64,000 nucleotides of DNA from Planctomycetaceae bacterium. Lineage in GTDB: Bacteria; Planctomycetota; Planctomycetia; Planctomycetales; Planctomycetaceae. Shown one piece after another: positions 25,393 through 34,818 of this stretch. The stretch covers positions 1-64,000 of the forward strand of contig JACKHO010000011.1 in NCBI GenBank assembly GCA_020638955.1. The letters are read 5' to 3'. Made by a program: the position numbers and the translations under genes. Position 1 is the first letter of the stretch. Each line of letters starts with the position of its first letter. Below the pieces are notes generated by a model. It saw only the letters and a list, made by a program, of their open reading frames with translations. It made no database searches and was not told where the DNA came from.

Positions 25393-26838
25393 ATGACGTA
25401 CCTTCCGCAGCATCCTGGATTCACTCGACGCACAGCCCTGCAGGCAGGCAGCATTGGCCTGTTGGGGCTGGGGATGAATCATGTCTCGGCATTACGGGCT
25501 CATGCAGCGGAGGCGGGGCCGGTACCGGCAGTGAAGTCGGTCATCTACATTTTCCTCTCGGGCGGTCTGGCACAGCATGAAAGCTTCGACATGAAGCCCA
25601 CAGCGCCAGACACCATCCGCGGCGAGTTTGTACCGATCTCTACTGCGACTGCCGGGCTGCAAATTTGCGAACACCTGCCCATGCTCGCGCAGCGGTCGAA
25701 CAAATGGTCCCTGCTGCGATCACTGACGCACCCCTATCAGGAGCATTCACAGGGACACATGGTCATGCTGTCCGGTCGCACACAGTTGCCTCCGACCTTC
25801 AATGCCAGCAAGCCGACGCCACTCGACTGGCCGTCCATTGCTGCGATTGCCGGTGACCGTACCCAGCCACGTAACAACCTTCCCCCGGCGGTCATTTTGC
25901 CGGAACATCTTATTCATCGGACGGGCCGTGTGATTCCGGGACAGTTGGCTGGCATCATGGGGGATCGCAGGAACCCCTGGATTATTGGTGCGTCACCATT
26001 TAACAGCACGACATACGGCGCGTTCCCGGAGTATGAATTTCACCACGGGCGGGGGCCTGAGAAGAAAGAGGGACTCGATTTCCAGGCTCCCAATTTGTCG
26101 CTGCCACAGGGACTCGCTCGTCCTCGACTCGACTCACGACTCGACTTACTGACAACCCTTGAGCACCAGCGCCGCCGGATGGAAGTTGCGGCCACTGAAG
26201 TTCAGTTTGACACGCATCGCGAGGCCGCCATTTCTCTGCTTAACGACCCAAAAGTGCGAACGGCGTTTGATGTTCGCTCGTCACCCGCCGAAGTGTTGCA
26301 GCGTTACGGCGACAACTCGTTCGGCTGGTCGCTGCTCATGGCGCGTCGACTGGTTTCAGCGGGCGTGAATTTGGTGCAGGTCAACCTCGGCAATAACGAA
26401 ACGTGGGATACGCACGGCAACGCCTTCCCCAATTTGAAAGACCTCCTGCTGCCACCCATGGACCGAGCCGTTTCCGCGTTGCTGGATGACCTGGAAGAAT
26501 CTGGCGAACTGGAAAATACACTCATTGTCATGGCGGGCGAGTTCGGACGCACGCCGAAAATCTCACTGCTGCCGCAACATTACAAAGGACCTGGACGCGA
26601 TCACTGGGGCGGCGCGCAGTCGGTCCTGTTCGCTGGCGGAGGAGTGCAGGGTGGCCGCGTAATTGGCTCCACCGACGCGGACGGTGCCTATCCTGTAACA
26701 GATCCGCACACACCCGAAGATTTCGCCGCCACCATCTACCACACGCTTGGCATCCCCCCCGAAGCCGCCTGGTACGACGAACTCTCACGTCCACACCATA
26801 TTTATTACGGGCAACCGATTAGCGGCTTGTTTGGTTAA
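25393..26838 (+). CDS. DUF1501 domain-containing secreted protein
   Basis: 481 residues from the ATG at 25393, with AGGAAG upstream. A twin-arginine signal (FTRRTALQAGSIGLLGLG) opens it. DUF1501 features follow: IYIFLSGGLAQHESFDMKP, HSQGHMVMLSGR, GRDHWGGAQSVLFAGGG and GEFGRTP with HTPEDFAATIYHTLGI near the end. The fold is related to alkaline phosphatase/sulfatase. In planctomycetes these genes normally follow a DUF1549/DUF1553 gene; here none is adjacent and it is a single gene, convergent with the acyltransferase. Confidence 0.94.
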   Translation: MTYLPQHPGFTRRTALQAGSIGLLGLGMNHVSALRAHAAEAGPVPAVKSVIYIFLSGGLAQHESFDMKPTAPDTIRGEFVPISTATAGLQICEHLPMLAQRSNKWSLLRSLTHPYQEHSQGHMVMLSGRTQLPPTFNASKPTPLDWPSIAAIAGDRTQPRNNLPPAVILPEHLIHRTGRVIPGQLAGIMGDRRNPWIIGASPFNSTTYGAFPEYEFHHGRGPEKKEGLDFQAPNLSLPQGLARPRLDSRLDLLTTLEHQRRRMEVAATEVQFDTHREAAISLLNDPKVRTAFDVRSSPAEVLQRYGDNSFGWSLLMARRLVSAGVNLVQVNLGNNETWDTHGNAFPNLKDLLLPPMDRAVSALLDDLEESGELENTLIVMAGEFGRTPKISLLPQHYKGPGRDHWGGAQSVLFAGGGVQGGRVIGSTDADGAYPVTDPHTPEDFAATIYHTLGIPPEAAWYDELSRPHHIYYGQPISGLFG

Positions 26839-26881
26839 TCAGCGCGGTCACTTGCCGTGAAGTCTGGCTAACCGTTAGAGC

Positions 26882-28939
26882 TTATTCATCAGGCTTTGCA
26901 GCAACGTCACCCGGTTGCTCACCCGCAGGCATAGCAAGGGAACCCGTGTCGATGGTTGCCGACTGACTGATTTCCATTGTAATTGCAGCCAGCAGGGGAC
27001 GGAGGATTTCCTGAGCGCCAACGTCGGAGAGATGGTCATCATCGCGGTAGTAGGGGCCTTGTGTGCTGCCGAGCAGGGAATGACCATCAGCGTCAAAAAA
27101 TGCTGTGCTCAAATCGAGGCTACTGACGTTGCGGCGTCGGGAAATCTGCTGGTCGATAATGTCATTGGCGTGCTTTTGTCTCGCCAAATGCTCAGCCAGT
27201 GTGACACCCGTGACGACATCAGCATTGCTGTACAAACTCCGCAGGACTGCGAAGCGGGGATTGTTCTTCTGCAGTGGGACCTGCTTTAGAACCCAGACGC
27301 GAACGCCGAGCGTCTGTAACTCGTCGAGTGTTCGATTCAGTCCCTTCGCCAATGTGCTTCTTGCGGTCTGAATGTTTGTCGTCGCGGCACCTTCGTCGGC
27401 AATCAGGGTTTCGAATGACCCGTCGGGGCGTCCTTCGATGTTGACTGCCCAACGGGACACGAGGACGACATTCTTTACCTTGGATTCCCGTACATAGTCG
27501 AGGACCGCCTGATTCCACTCGAGCGCCTCAGCAGCATGGTCGCGGTAGCCAGGACGCCAGACACCCGGAATAGGAACGGTGGCCGTTCGAGCCGCAATGA
27601 CTCCCGAGAGTTGATGATCTCGGGCGAGATTGTCGAAACAATCACCCAGGGCCATGGCATGGCTGTCGCCCCACACGAGAAAGTCTGGTGATTCATTTTC
27701 GTCCACTTCTGTACCCAGGACAGGGAGTTGCCCTTGTTTAATCGACTCCGTAGAGACGGCAAATTCCTGGAGTGATCGTCCTGAGGCTGCAGCCATTCGA
27801 ACGTGTTCAGGAATCCGGTTGGGGAGTCCGCCTTGAGCATCAATGAAGTGCGCGGTTGTCACGAGTAGCAGCGCCGAACAGACAGCGGCACCAACGACTC
27901 GCACGGGCGGCACCTCCTTCCACTTGTGACGCAAGGGCGTTTCCACGAACTTCCACGACAAAGCCCCCAATACAATCCCCACGCCGAGTGCCGCGACACC
28001 GGCGACAACTCCCAGTTCAATTCCGAACCAGTAGTGTGAGAACGCAAGCACCGGCCAGTGCCACAGGTACAGTGAATAACTCATGAGGCCCACAAGCACC
28101 ACCGGTCGGCTCGCCAGCAAGCTGGCGGGAGCTGTGAGACCTGCTGAGTTGCAGTAAATCAGGAGCGCCGTCGCCATGCAGGGGACCAGCGCGGCGGTGC
28201 CAGGGAACGGCGTGCTCGATGTGTACAGCACAGCCGCAACAACAATGACTCCCAGCGAACACCAACTGCACATTTCCAGAACCGAGCGGCGAACATGCTG
28301 CGGCTCTGGCAGAAAACATATGATGCCACCGAGTAGCATTTCCCAGGCTCGCGAAGGGAGCAGGAAGAACGCCGCGGAAGAATTATGCGTTACCGAGTAC
28401 TGGCTCAATGCGAACGACCCCACAGCCAACAGGCTCAAAATGACAAACGTCTGGCGTTTGCCAAATCGTTTCAGGTACATCAGGAGACAGGGGAAGAACA
28501 AATAGAACTGTTCCTCCACCGCCAGTGACCACGTATGCAGAATCGGTTTCAGGTCCGCGGGTCCATCGAAGTAACCGGTGCTTTGGTAGAAGTACACGTT
28601 GGACATCATCATCTGCTGCGAGAATGCTGATCTCCCCAGATCGGCGTAGTCACTCGGCAGCAACAGGAAATAGCCAGCGACCAGTACCACAACGACCATG
28701 ACGGTCACGGCCGGAAGAATGCGACGAATGCGACGCAGCCAGAAGTTTGCGAGGCTGAATTCGTCTGATTGCTGATCTTTGAGGATGAGCCCGGTAATCA
28801 GAAAGCCGGAGATGACGAAGAACACGTCGACGCCAATGAATCCCCCGCTGAAGCCCAGGCCCGCATGGAACAGCAACACCAGCGTCACCGCAATGGCACG
28901 CAATCCGTCAATGTCCGGGCGATACTTAAACTGAATCAT
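26882..28939 (-). CDS. OafA/YrhL-type acyltransferase with C-terminal SGNH domain
   Basis: 685 residues from the ATG at 28939. Acyltransferase-3 domain: YRPDIDGLRAIAV at the start, VDVFFVISGFLITG, about ten helices to residue 350, with LHTWSLAVEEQFYLF as the central signature. A periplasmic SGNH-type domain follows (about 400-640): the Ser block WGDSHAM and the final Asp/His block DDHLSDVGAQ are both present. Such proteins O-acetylate surface polysaccharides or peptidoglycan at the cell envelope, passing the acyl group from the membrane domain to the SGNH domain. No sugar biosynthesis genes are adjacent. Confidence 0.93.
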   Translation of the reverse strand: MIQFKYRPDIDGLRAIAVTLVLLFHAGLGFSGGFIGVDVFFVISGFLITGLILKDQQSDEFSLANFWLRRIRRILPAVTVMVVVVLVAGYFLLLPSDYADLGRSAFSQQMMMSNVYFYQSTGYFDGPADLKPILHTWSLAVEEQFYLFFPCLLMYLKRFGKRQTFVILSLLAVGSFALSQYSVTHNSSAAFFLLPSRAWEMLLGGIICFLPEPQHVRRSVLEMCSWCSLGVIVVAAVLYTSSTPFPGTAALVPCMATALLIYCNSAGLTAPASLLASRPVVLVGLMSYSLYLWHWPVLAFSHYWFGIELGVVAGVAALGVGIVLGALSWKFVETPLRHKWKEVPPVRVVGAAVCSALLLVTTAHFIDAQGGLPNRIPEHVRMAAASGRSLQEFAVSTESIKQGQLPVLGTEVDENESPDFLVWGDSHAMALGDCFDNLARDHQLSGVIAARTATVPIPGVWRPGYRDHAAEALEWNQAVLDYVRESKVKNVVLVSRWAVNIEGRPDGSFETLIADEGAATTNIQTARSTLAKGLNRTLDELQTLGVRVWVLKQVPLQKNNPRFAVLRSLYSNADVVTGVTLAEHLARQKHANDIIDQQISRRRNVSSLDLSTAFFDADGHSLLGSTQGPYYRDDDHLSDVGAQEILRPLLAAITMEISQSATIDTGSLAMPAGEQPGDVAAKPDE

Positions 28940-29263
28940 GGCGGCGAAGGAGGGATTCGCGTTTGCAGAAAGAAGGCTCAACTACTTCGTAGCTCACCAT
29001 CCGTCTGCAAAAATCTCCGTTGCTGCATTACCACATGGTGAAAACTGACATCATCGCCCGATTACTCAGCAGAATCGGGTCATGACGGTTATGGGGCCGT
29101 TGGAATTCGGTCAGAGTTACGCCCCTTTACCGCTCAAAAGTCCGTTTGATGCCGGGCGGGTCACTGCCGCTGGTGTTCGAGTGCATCCGGTAAATGGTGG
29201 TTCATCTTTAACTCCCCCTCTCCCCCACCGTGGACGATGCAACGCTTCGTGACATCCATTGTG
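28940..29263. other. Intergenic region upstream of the acyltransferase and IS4 element
   Basis: No convincing gene. Holds a 7-bp-stem hairpin (cccgatt...aatcggg, 29057-29079) and, at its right, an 8-bp stem (tcccccac 29221-29228 with gtggggga 29261-29268) that belongs to a C/G-rich repeat interrupted by the IS4 element. Confidence 0.5.
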
Positions 29264-29275
29264 GGGGACAGGGCC
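29264..29275. repeat. Target-site duplication of IS4 element, left copy
   Basis: ggggacagggcc, identical to 30553-30564. Twelve bases is within the IS4-family range. Confidence 0.85.
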
Positions 29276-30552
29276 AATACTGTTCGGCTCAGGATTTGCG
29301 TGGTGGGTCGCGGGGTGAGGGGAGATTTAGGTGTTGGTGGAGTTCTTCCAGGGTGGCCCAGCCGCTGAAGTAGTGGCAGAGCATTTCCCAAGTCCGTTTG
29401 CTGGGCTTGCTGCCGGTCCACAGGCTAATCAGCAGGGATGCGATGACGGCGGCGTACACCTGCAGCGTCACGCCCGATTCGCAGTGACTCAGCAGGTGTC
29501 GGCAACCCAGCACGCATTTCAGCCAGCGGAAGAACAGTTCGATTTGCCAGCGATAACGGTACGCAACCGCAATGAGTTCCGCTGGCAAATCGCGGGCATT
29601 GGTCGCCAGAATCCAAACCTGGTCTGGTTCGGTGCCCCGGATTTCGACAATCCGCAATGGTTCCTCCAGTAGCCGGTTGTGCTTTTCCGTGCCCAGTCGC
29701 CGCACCAGCAAATCGCGAACGACACCCGCCTGAGAATCTGCGTCAGAGAGTGGCTGTTCTGCCTGGACTTCGAAGGTGGTGTTCTCCTGCACCCGGATGA
29801 GAAACCGCACGTTCTGTGCATCAAATTCGCGAAACATGGCGTTGTTCGCGTAGCCCCGATCGGCCACATAGAACCCGCCGGGCTGAACCATGTTCCGCAA
29901 TTGTTCGCGTTCTGCACCGTTGCCATGCGTCACCGCCACTTCGAGCGGTGCCTGCTCGAACACGCCAAACGCCACGTGCATTTTGATGGCTCGATGTTCG
30001 GCATCTTGCCAGAGTGCCCAGGCCATGCGGGGCAACGCCTTGAGCAGGCTGCTATCGACTGCCGTTAGTCCCGCCAGTGCGGCCTGTTGGGCGGGAGGCA
30101 TAGCTGAGGGTGATGTCCGGGCTTGAGCTGCCAGTTGTGCAATAATCGGTTCAAGCACCGCCGGATCAAACACGCGTGCCGCCTCACTGAGCGATCCCAG
30201 CGATGTCGGTTTGACGCCACACAGCTTCTGGACTTTTTCGAGCGTGGTGAACTTCTGCAGCCCACGCAAACTGGTGACCGTCGGATTAAAGAAATAGAGC
30301 AGCAACAGTGCGATATACTGATCGCAGAACAACTGTCGATTTCCTGCCTTGTCACGCGCCGTCGCCTGTCCACGCAGCCCTGCCAACAGGTCGTCAATCA
30401 GTTGGAAATACTTCAGCCCCTGCAATTTCGTGGTCTTCTCGACACCCTTCCGACTCTTCCGTCCCATCGCCTGCCTCCATGAGCTTGAAACCTCAGAAGC
30501 AGAAGGTATATCCCATCAATCACCTGGCGCAAAAAACGTGCCGAACAGTATT
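29276..30552 (-). mobile_element. IS4-family insertion sequence, complete
   Basis: 1277 bp bounded by 13-bp perfect terminal inverted repeats (aatactgttcggc at the left, its complement gccgaacagtatt at the right) and flanked by a perfect 12-bp target duplication. One intact transposase gene. The perfect repeats and open frame suggest recent insertion. Removing the element and one duplication restores a continuous C/G-rich planctomycete-type palindromic repeat (gggccggggtgaggggg), so it landed in intergenic repeat DNA and breaks no gene. Confidence 0.9.
29289..30467 (-). CDS. IS4-family transposase (DDE)
   Basis: 392 residues. The catalytic triad is recognisable: Asp in TAVDSSLL, Asp in YVADRGYAN, and Glu in the YRYRWQIELFFRWLK signature (Y-2-R-3-E-6-K) that defines the IS4 family. 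The N-terminal helical region (TSLRGLQKF) is typical. The gene is intact and fills nearly all of the element, ending 13 bp inside its left end. Confidence 0.95.
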   Translation of the reverse strand: MGRKSRKGVEKTTKLQGLKYFQLIDDLLAGLRGQATARDKAGNRQLFCDQYIALLLLYFFNPTVTSLRGLQKFTTLEKVQKLCGVKPTSLGSLSEAARVFDPAVLEPIIAQLAAQARTSPSAMPPAQQAALAGLTAVDSSLLKALPRMAWALWQDAEHRAIKMHVAFGVFEQAPLEVAVTHGNGAEREQLRNMVQPGGFYVADRGYANNAMFREFDAQNVRFLIRVQENTTFEVQAEQPLSDADSQAGVVRDLLVRRLGTEKHNRLLEEPLRIVEIRGTEPDQVWILATNARDLPAELIAVAYRYRWQIELFFRWLKCVLGCRHLLSHCESGVTLQVYAAVIASLLISLWTGSKPSKRTWEMLCHYFSGWATLEELHQHLNLPSPRDPPRKS

Positions 30553-30564
30553 GGGGACAGGGCC
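30553..30564. repeat. Target-site duplication of IS4 element, right copy
   Basis: ggggacagggcc, identical to 29264-29275; continues into ggggtgaggggg, the right half of the interrupted repeat. Confidence 0.85.
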
Positions 30565-30747
30565 GGGGTGAGGGGGCCCGATCCGATGGGGTTCGCTTGC
30601 AGGCAACGCTTGGTCCCCCCCTGGTGTTCGATGGCACCGACTTCAGATTGTTTTCCCGCACAGCGTCGCGTACGATCAAATTCAGCGTGTTAGTGTTCCT
30701 GGCTCACTTCGATGCCTACTCCTAAAGTCTTTTGATTGGTGAATGCG

Positions 30748-31635
30748 ATGAACGCAGAGCAGCTCAAGAAAATGCAGACGGCACCAGGGTTCATTGCAGC
30801 CCTCGATCAAAGTGGCGGCAGCACTCCGAAGGCGCTACGGCTCTACGGAATTGACGAGAGCACGTACTCCGGTGAAGAGGAGATGTTTGCCCTGGTTCAT
30901 CAAATGCGGACTCGGATTATGACCAGTCCAAGTTTCGGTGGAGACCGCATTCTCGGTGCGATTCTTTTCGAAAATACTATGGACCGAAAAGTCGGCGACA
31001 AATACACCGCGGCCTACCTGTGGGAAGAAAAGCACATTGTTCCCTTCCTGAAGGTCGACAAGGGACTGGCAGCCGAACAGGACGGCGTACAACTCATGAA
31101 GCCTATTCCCGGCCTCGACGCACTGCTCGAACGAGCCAAGCAGCGGGAGGTCTTCGGGACAAAAATGCGGTCGGTCATCAAGTCGGCGAACGCGGCAGGT
31201 ATTGAGGCGGTGGTTGATCAGCAGTTTGAATTGGCTCGCCAAATTATTGCTGCTGGCCTGGTTCCCATTGTTGAACCGGAAATTGACATCAACAGTGAGA
31301 CGAAAGCTCAGTGCGAACAAATCCTGAAGCCACTATTGCTCAAACAACTTGATCAACTGGGAGCAGGGCAGTTGGTCATGCTGAAATTGACGCTGCCCAA
31401 TGAGGACAACTTCTACACCGAGTGCATTGAACACCCCAACGTCCTGAAGGTCGTCGCACTTTCTGGTGGTTACACCCGAGAAGACGCCAACGCCCTCCTG
31501 GCCCGCAACCACAATATGGTCGCCAGTTTTTCCCGCGCGCTGACGGAAGGTCTGAAAGCCCAACTCACCGAGGACGAATTCGACAAAATGCTCGACGAAT
31601 CCATCGGGAGCATTTATGCGGCGTCGATGACGTAG
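30748..31635 (+). CDS. Class I fructose-bisphosphate aldolase
   Basis: 295 residues from the ATG at 30748 (a GTG four codons earlier is possible). Class I signatures: ALDQSGGSTPKAL with the substrate-loop glycine/serine run, FLKVDKGL, LPNEDNFY and LSGGYTREDA. The Schiff-base lysine lies in VMLKLTLP. Length and sequence fit the bacterial fda-like branch rather than the larger eukaryotic type. It interconverts fructose-1,6-bisphosphate with DHAP and glyceraldehyde-3-phosphate in the cytoplasm. It stands alone, just downstream of the IS4 insertion; promoter disturbance is possible because the element ends under 200 bp upstream. Confidence 0.93.
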   Translation: MNAEQLKKMQTAPGFIAALDQSGGSTPKALRLYGIDESTYSGEEEMFALVHQMRTRIMTSPSFGGDRILGAILFENTMDRKVGDKYTAAYLWEEKHIVPFLKVDKGLAAEQDGVQLMKPIPGLDALLERAKQREVFGTKMRSVIKSANAAGIEAVVDQQFELARQIIAAGLVPIVEPEIDINSETKAQCEQILKPLLLKQLDQLGAGQLVMLKLTLPNEDNFYTECIEHPNVLKVVALSGGYTREDANALLARNHNMVASFSRALTEGLKAQLTEDEFDKMLDESIGSIYAASMT

Positions 31636-31683
31636 AAACATTGATTCGATTTCGCGCGCCACACACCGTCGACATCTCACATC

Positions 31684-33369
31684 CTACTCGTCGAGATAGT
31701 AATTCCAGTCGTTGAACTGATCCCCAACGTGGATGAGTTCGTCGGCATGAGTTGGAGAGGTAATGCCGTACAACTGTTGCTGAATTGCGGGATCACTCCC
31801 AATTGAAGCGGCCAGTGCCCCCAACACCTGAAGGTGCTGTTCGGGCATGTTGTCGGGCGTGAGAATCAGCACCATGCAGTGCACGGGGCGGCCATCGGGT
31901 GTCTCAAGTTGCAGCCCGCGCTGGTTAATTCCCATCGCACCGACAATGGCATTTCCACCAGGGATACGGGCGTGCGGCAGGGCCAAGCCTTCCCCAACGC
32001 AACTGCTTGCCAGCGTCTCGGCTTCCAGCACCCTTTGCACAATCGCTTCTTCATCGAGCGACACCGACTGAGTTCGCAATGTCAGTGACACCAGTTCCCT
32101 GACAGCACTTTCTTTGTCCGGCCCTCTCAGTTCAGTGGTGATGTTATGTTCCGACAAGAAGTCGAGAATGCGTGCCCGGTCGCGTCCAAAGTCGCCCGAG
32201 TGCCGCAGCGCCTGTCGAGTCAGGATGGGACCAATGATTTCATTGAGCAGCACCATCGCGAGAACGACCGCCAGAAAGAGTTCGCTGACTTGGGAAAACG
32301 CGTCGTCCTCAGACACGAGCAGCATCAATCCCACAGCCAGTCCGGCCTGCGGAATGAGAGAAAGTCCAATCCAGCGCCGTAGTCGATCGGTCGCTCCGGC
32401 CAGTCGCATGGAAAGAAATCCAGCGGATGTTTTGCCAATTAATCGCCCTGTGAACGTCACCAAGGCAAGGAAGCCACCGAGCAGCAGCGGCTCGAATTCC
32501 AGTTCCATCCCGGCGACGGTAAAGAACACGGCAAAAATGGCGGGCTCAAAGCTGTCGAATACGCGATGCCCTAATTCCTGTTTATGCGGGGTAACGTTGG
32601 CTAGTGTTACACCAAGAGTCAGGCAGGCCAGCAGCACTGACAAACCAAAGTAATGCGACAATCCGGCAGTCAGCAGAATGGCAATCAGCGAGAAACCTGA
32701 GAGTCGATCGGTCCTCACCACGCGTCGGGTGGCCCCAATCAACAACATCCCGATGGCAAATCCTATCAGGATGCTGCAGACAATTTGCGTCAGCGGCTGC
32801 AGCAGACCTTGGATAAGATTGTGGTCTCCCGGCACCAGTGAAGCCCGGGCAATAGTGCGTGCCAACTCGAACAGAATAATGCACGACAAATTGTTCAGCG
32901 CGACGGCAGCAATCAGCGTGGTGACAAACGAACCCCGCGAGGCAGTTTCTTTAACGATTGCCAGGACCGTTGCCGGTGCCGTCGAAATGGCAATCGTGGC
33001 CAGCAGGAGGGACACCGTCCATTGGGTATCGGTGAAGAGAAACAGCAGCGTATAGACAATCGCTGGAGTGAGCGTCGACTCCAGCAGCATCAGCAGCAGC
33101 AACCGATTACGTGCGACCCGCAGTCTCTGAAATTCCAGATGACTCCCGACCGCAACGGCCATCAGGCCGAGCGCGAAATCGACGAGCGGCTGCAGTTGAT
33201 GCAGGCTCTTCAGCGAGAGAAGATTCAGCACCGCCGGGCCAATGAGCACGCCAATCAGAATCTGACCGGTGACGGACGGCAACTTAAACAGTTTCGCCAG
33301 ACTGCCCGAGAGCGTACCCGCGACGAGGATTACCGCCAGGACGAGTAAGACGTTCGCCTCATCCAACAT
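31684..33369 (-). CDS. Cation:proton antiporter (CPA2) fused to a PTS EIIA-like domain
   Basis: 561 residues from the ATG at 33369. About twelve helices in residues 1-400: SVTGQILIGVLIGPAVL and the central LLATIAISTAPATVLAIV belong to the Na+/H+ exchanger domain. The C-terminal 150 residues match the fructose/mannitol EIIA domain, with the phosphorylatable His in GLALPHARI and VMVLILTP-like core. EIIA domains on antiporters are thought to act as regulatory modules sensing phosphotransfer; no other PTS gene is in the window. Function: exchange of Na+ or K+ for protons at the inner membrane. Confidence 0.88.
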   Translation of the reverse strand: MLDEANVLLVLAVILVAGTLSGSLAKLFKLPSVTGQILIGVLIGPAVLNLLSLKSLHQLQPLVDFALGLMAVAVGSHLEFQRLRVARNRLLLLMLLESTLTPAIVYTLLFLFTDTQWTVSLLLATIAISTAPATVLAIVKETASRGSFVTTLIAAVALNNLSCIILFELARTIARASLVPGDHNLIQGLLQPLTQIVCSILIGFAIGMLLIGATRRVVRTDRLSGFSLIAILLTAGLSHYFGLSVLLACLTLGVTLANVTPHKQELGHRVFDSFEPAIFAVFFTVAGMELEFEPLLLGGFLALVTFTGRLIGKTSAGFLSMRLAGATDRLRRWIGLSLIPQAGLAVGLMLLVSEDDAFSQVSELFLAVVLAMVLLNEIIGPILTRQALRHSGDFGRDRARILDFLSEHNITTELRGPDKESAVRELVSLTLRTQSVSLDEEAIVQRVLEAETLASSCVGEGLALPHARIPGGNAIVGAMGINQRGLQLETPDGRPVHCMVLILTPDNMPEQHLQVLGALAASIGSDPAIQQQLYGITSPTHADELIHVGDQFNDWNYYLDE

Positions 33370-34293
33370 GTCATCACCGGTGTCCGTTCCCAAGTTGAAC
33401 CAATGCAATAAGTTAACATTGCGACAGACTGAATACCTGAATCAACGCCAGGGGGCAATGCAAATTGGAAATCAGAGCTGAGGGTGCGTTGTTTTCCTGT
33501 GCCATGCTTGCATCGCGCAGCAGGGCAGGCATGCGAGCGTAACTCCCTCCTGCCATTACTGCCTGATCAAAGAGTACGGACACAGTGTGCCACGGGCTGC
33601 TTGCCAGCCCGTGCGTCGGCTTGGACCAGACAAGGGAACGACGAATGTTAGGTTCACTTACGCAGCAACAGAACTGCCGCGAAGTGGCCCGTTCCGAAAT
33701 TCCCGAAGGGCCACGAAAATCACAAACAGGCACGAAACCGATCAACGCCTTCTCGTGTGTTTTTGTGGCAACTCCAAAACAACGCAATTCGCAGTGTCGG
33801 ACGAGGGCGTGCTTCGATTCGGGAAAGAAATAGAAACGCCGAGTGCGCTGAGGTCGCGGAGAACAAAGGAGATCCTCCCCAATTCTCTGCGCTCTCGGCG
33901 TCCTCTGCGTTTCAAGAAAACCGAAGCTGAGAGCAGCCGTGAGACACGACCCCGGCCCACCTTCCTCTGCATGTCAGCTTGCTTTTTCGTGTCTTTTTGT
34001 GCTTCTTTGTGGCAATTCTCTACTCAAGAAAAAAGCGAGTCGCGACTCTGGGCGAGCATGCCCATAATGCCACGGATTCAAGGATTTGGAATTACGTTCC
34101 GTCGCCGGCCGGCTCATAGAATGGACAAGCCTTGTGTCACCCATTCAGTTGAGAACGCATTTCCGACCTGATTTTCATCAGGTCACCGTGAGCGGATATG
34201 CTCAATCCCACTTGACCAGGTTGCGCAGCGTGCCGCTTGCGCGGGAAAAGCGGCGGGTGGCATGGACGCCCCGCGACAGCGGAAGCCCCTGGA
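33370..34293. other. Long intergenic region with palindromes and degenerate repeats, no gene supported
   Basis: 924 bp. Open frames here lack ribosome sites, codon bias and any family resemblance. The stretch 33690-34030 is made of short simple phrases in which ctctgcg/cctctgcg and tcgtgt/tttgtgg words recur, a degenerate repeat type common between planctomycete genes. It also holds a perfect palindrome at 33591-33613. Confidence 0.6.
33591..33613. repeat. REP-like palindrome
   Basis: cacgggctg - five-base loop - cagcccgtg: a perfect 9-bp stem. Isolated in the long intergenic region; typical of dispersed palindromic repeats. Confidence 0.6.
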
Positions 34294-34680
34294 TCATTCC
34301 TCGTTCCCAGCAGGCGCACTTGAACCCGCAGCCGCCGTCCCTTTCACCCGCGATGAACCAAGCACACACAACGCGACCGTATGGCCCCCGTAGTACACAT
34401 AGAGCAGAGTGGGAAACACCTTCAGGAAGTTGTTGAAATTCGTGGATATCCCATCAACGTAGAGCAGGTCGTCTAATTGGTTGGGAAAGAACAGTGTCAC
34501 CCCGGTGAGGGCCACGTACGCAATACTGGCGACCAGTGAAATGGTATTTGCCACTGCGAAAATCCGCCCACGCCACCTACTGAATTGAAAGTAACGAGTC
34601 CGCGACACAATCAGAATGGCAACCGGAAACGCCACCAACAGCGACAAATTGACCGCAAGCTGAGGGTAGGGAATGTCCAT
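34294..34680 (-). CDS. Small membrane protein, function unknown
   Basis: 128 residues with four hydrophobic segments (about 8-26, 42-66, 80-98 and 96-112), a positive-inside pattern (SRTRYFQFSRWRGR between helices 1 and 2) and an Ala/Gly-rich tail. No family recognised. Convergent neighbours are absent; it starts 138 bp from the divergently transcribed asparagine-synthetase-like gene. Confidence 0.6.
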   Translation of the reverse strand: MDIPYPQLAVNLSLLVAFPVAILIVSRTRYFQFSRWRGRIFAVANTISLVASIAYVALTGVTLFFPNQLDDLLYVDGISTNFNNFLKVFPTLLYVYYGGHTVALCVLGSSRVKGTAAAGSSAPAGNEE

Positions 34681-34760
34681 GATGCTGAATCCTTGTCATC
34701 CCATTTTACTTGCGTCCCTCGTCCCACGCGACGACAATCGGGCGATTATTCAATCCCTCG

Positions 34761-34784
34761 TTCCCAAGCTCCAGCTTGGGGACG
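34761..34784. repeat. Palindromic repeat (gttcccaagct / agcttggggac)
   Basis: An 11-bp stem with two-base loop and one G-T pair. The core 'cgttcccaagctccagcttgg' is a dispersed intergenic repeat seen in several bacterial phyla. Lies in the divergent promoter region between 34680 and 34819. Confidence 0.6.
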
Positions 34785-34818
34785 CCCTTAGACGCCTCAT
34801 TCATTCCCAAGGTTCATC

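Noticed and set aside
25519..25532. ggccggtaccggc palindrome similar to the RAYT REP
   Set aside because: Lies within the DUF1501 coding region; likely chance GC-rich palindrome.
33587..34171. Long plus-strand frame in the gene-poor region
   Set aside because: Built from simple repeats, no ribosome site or domain.
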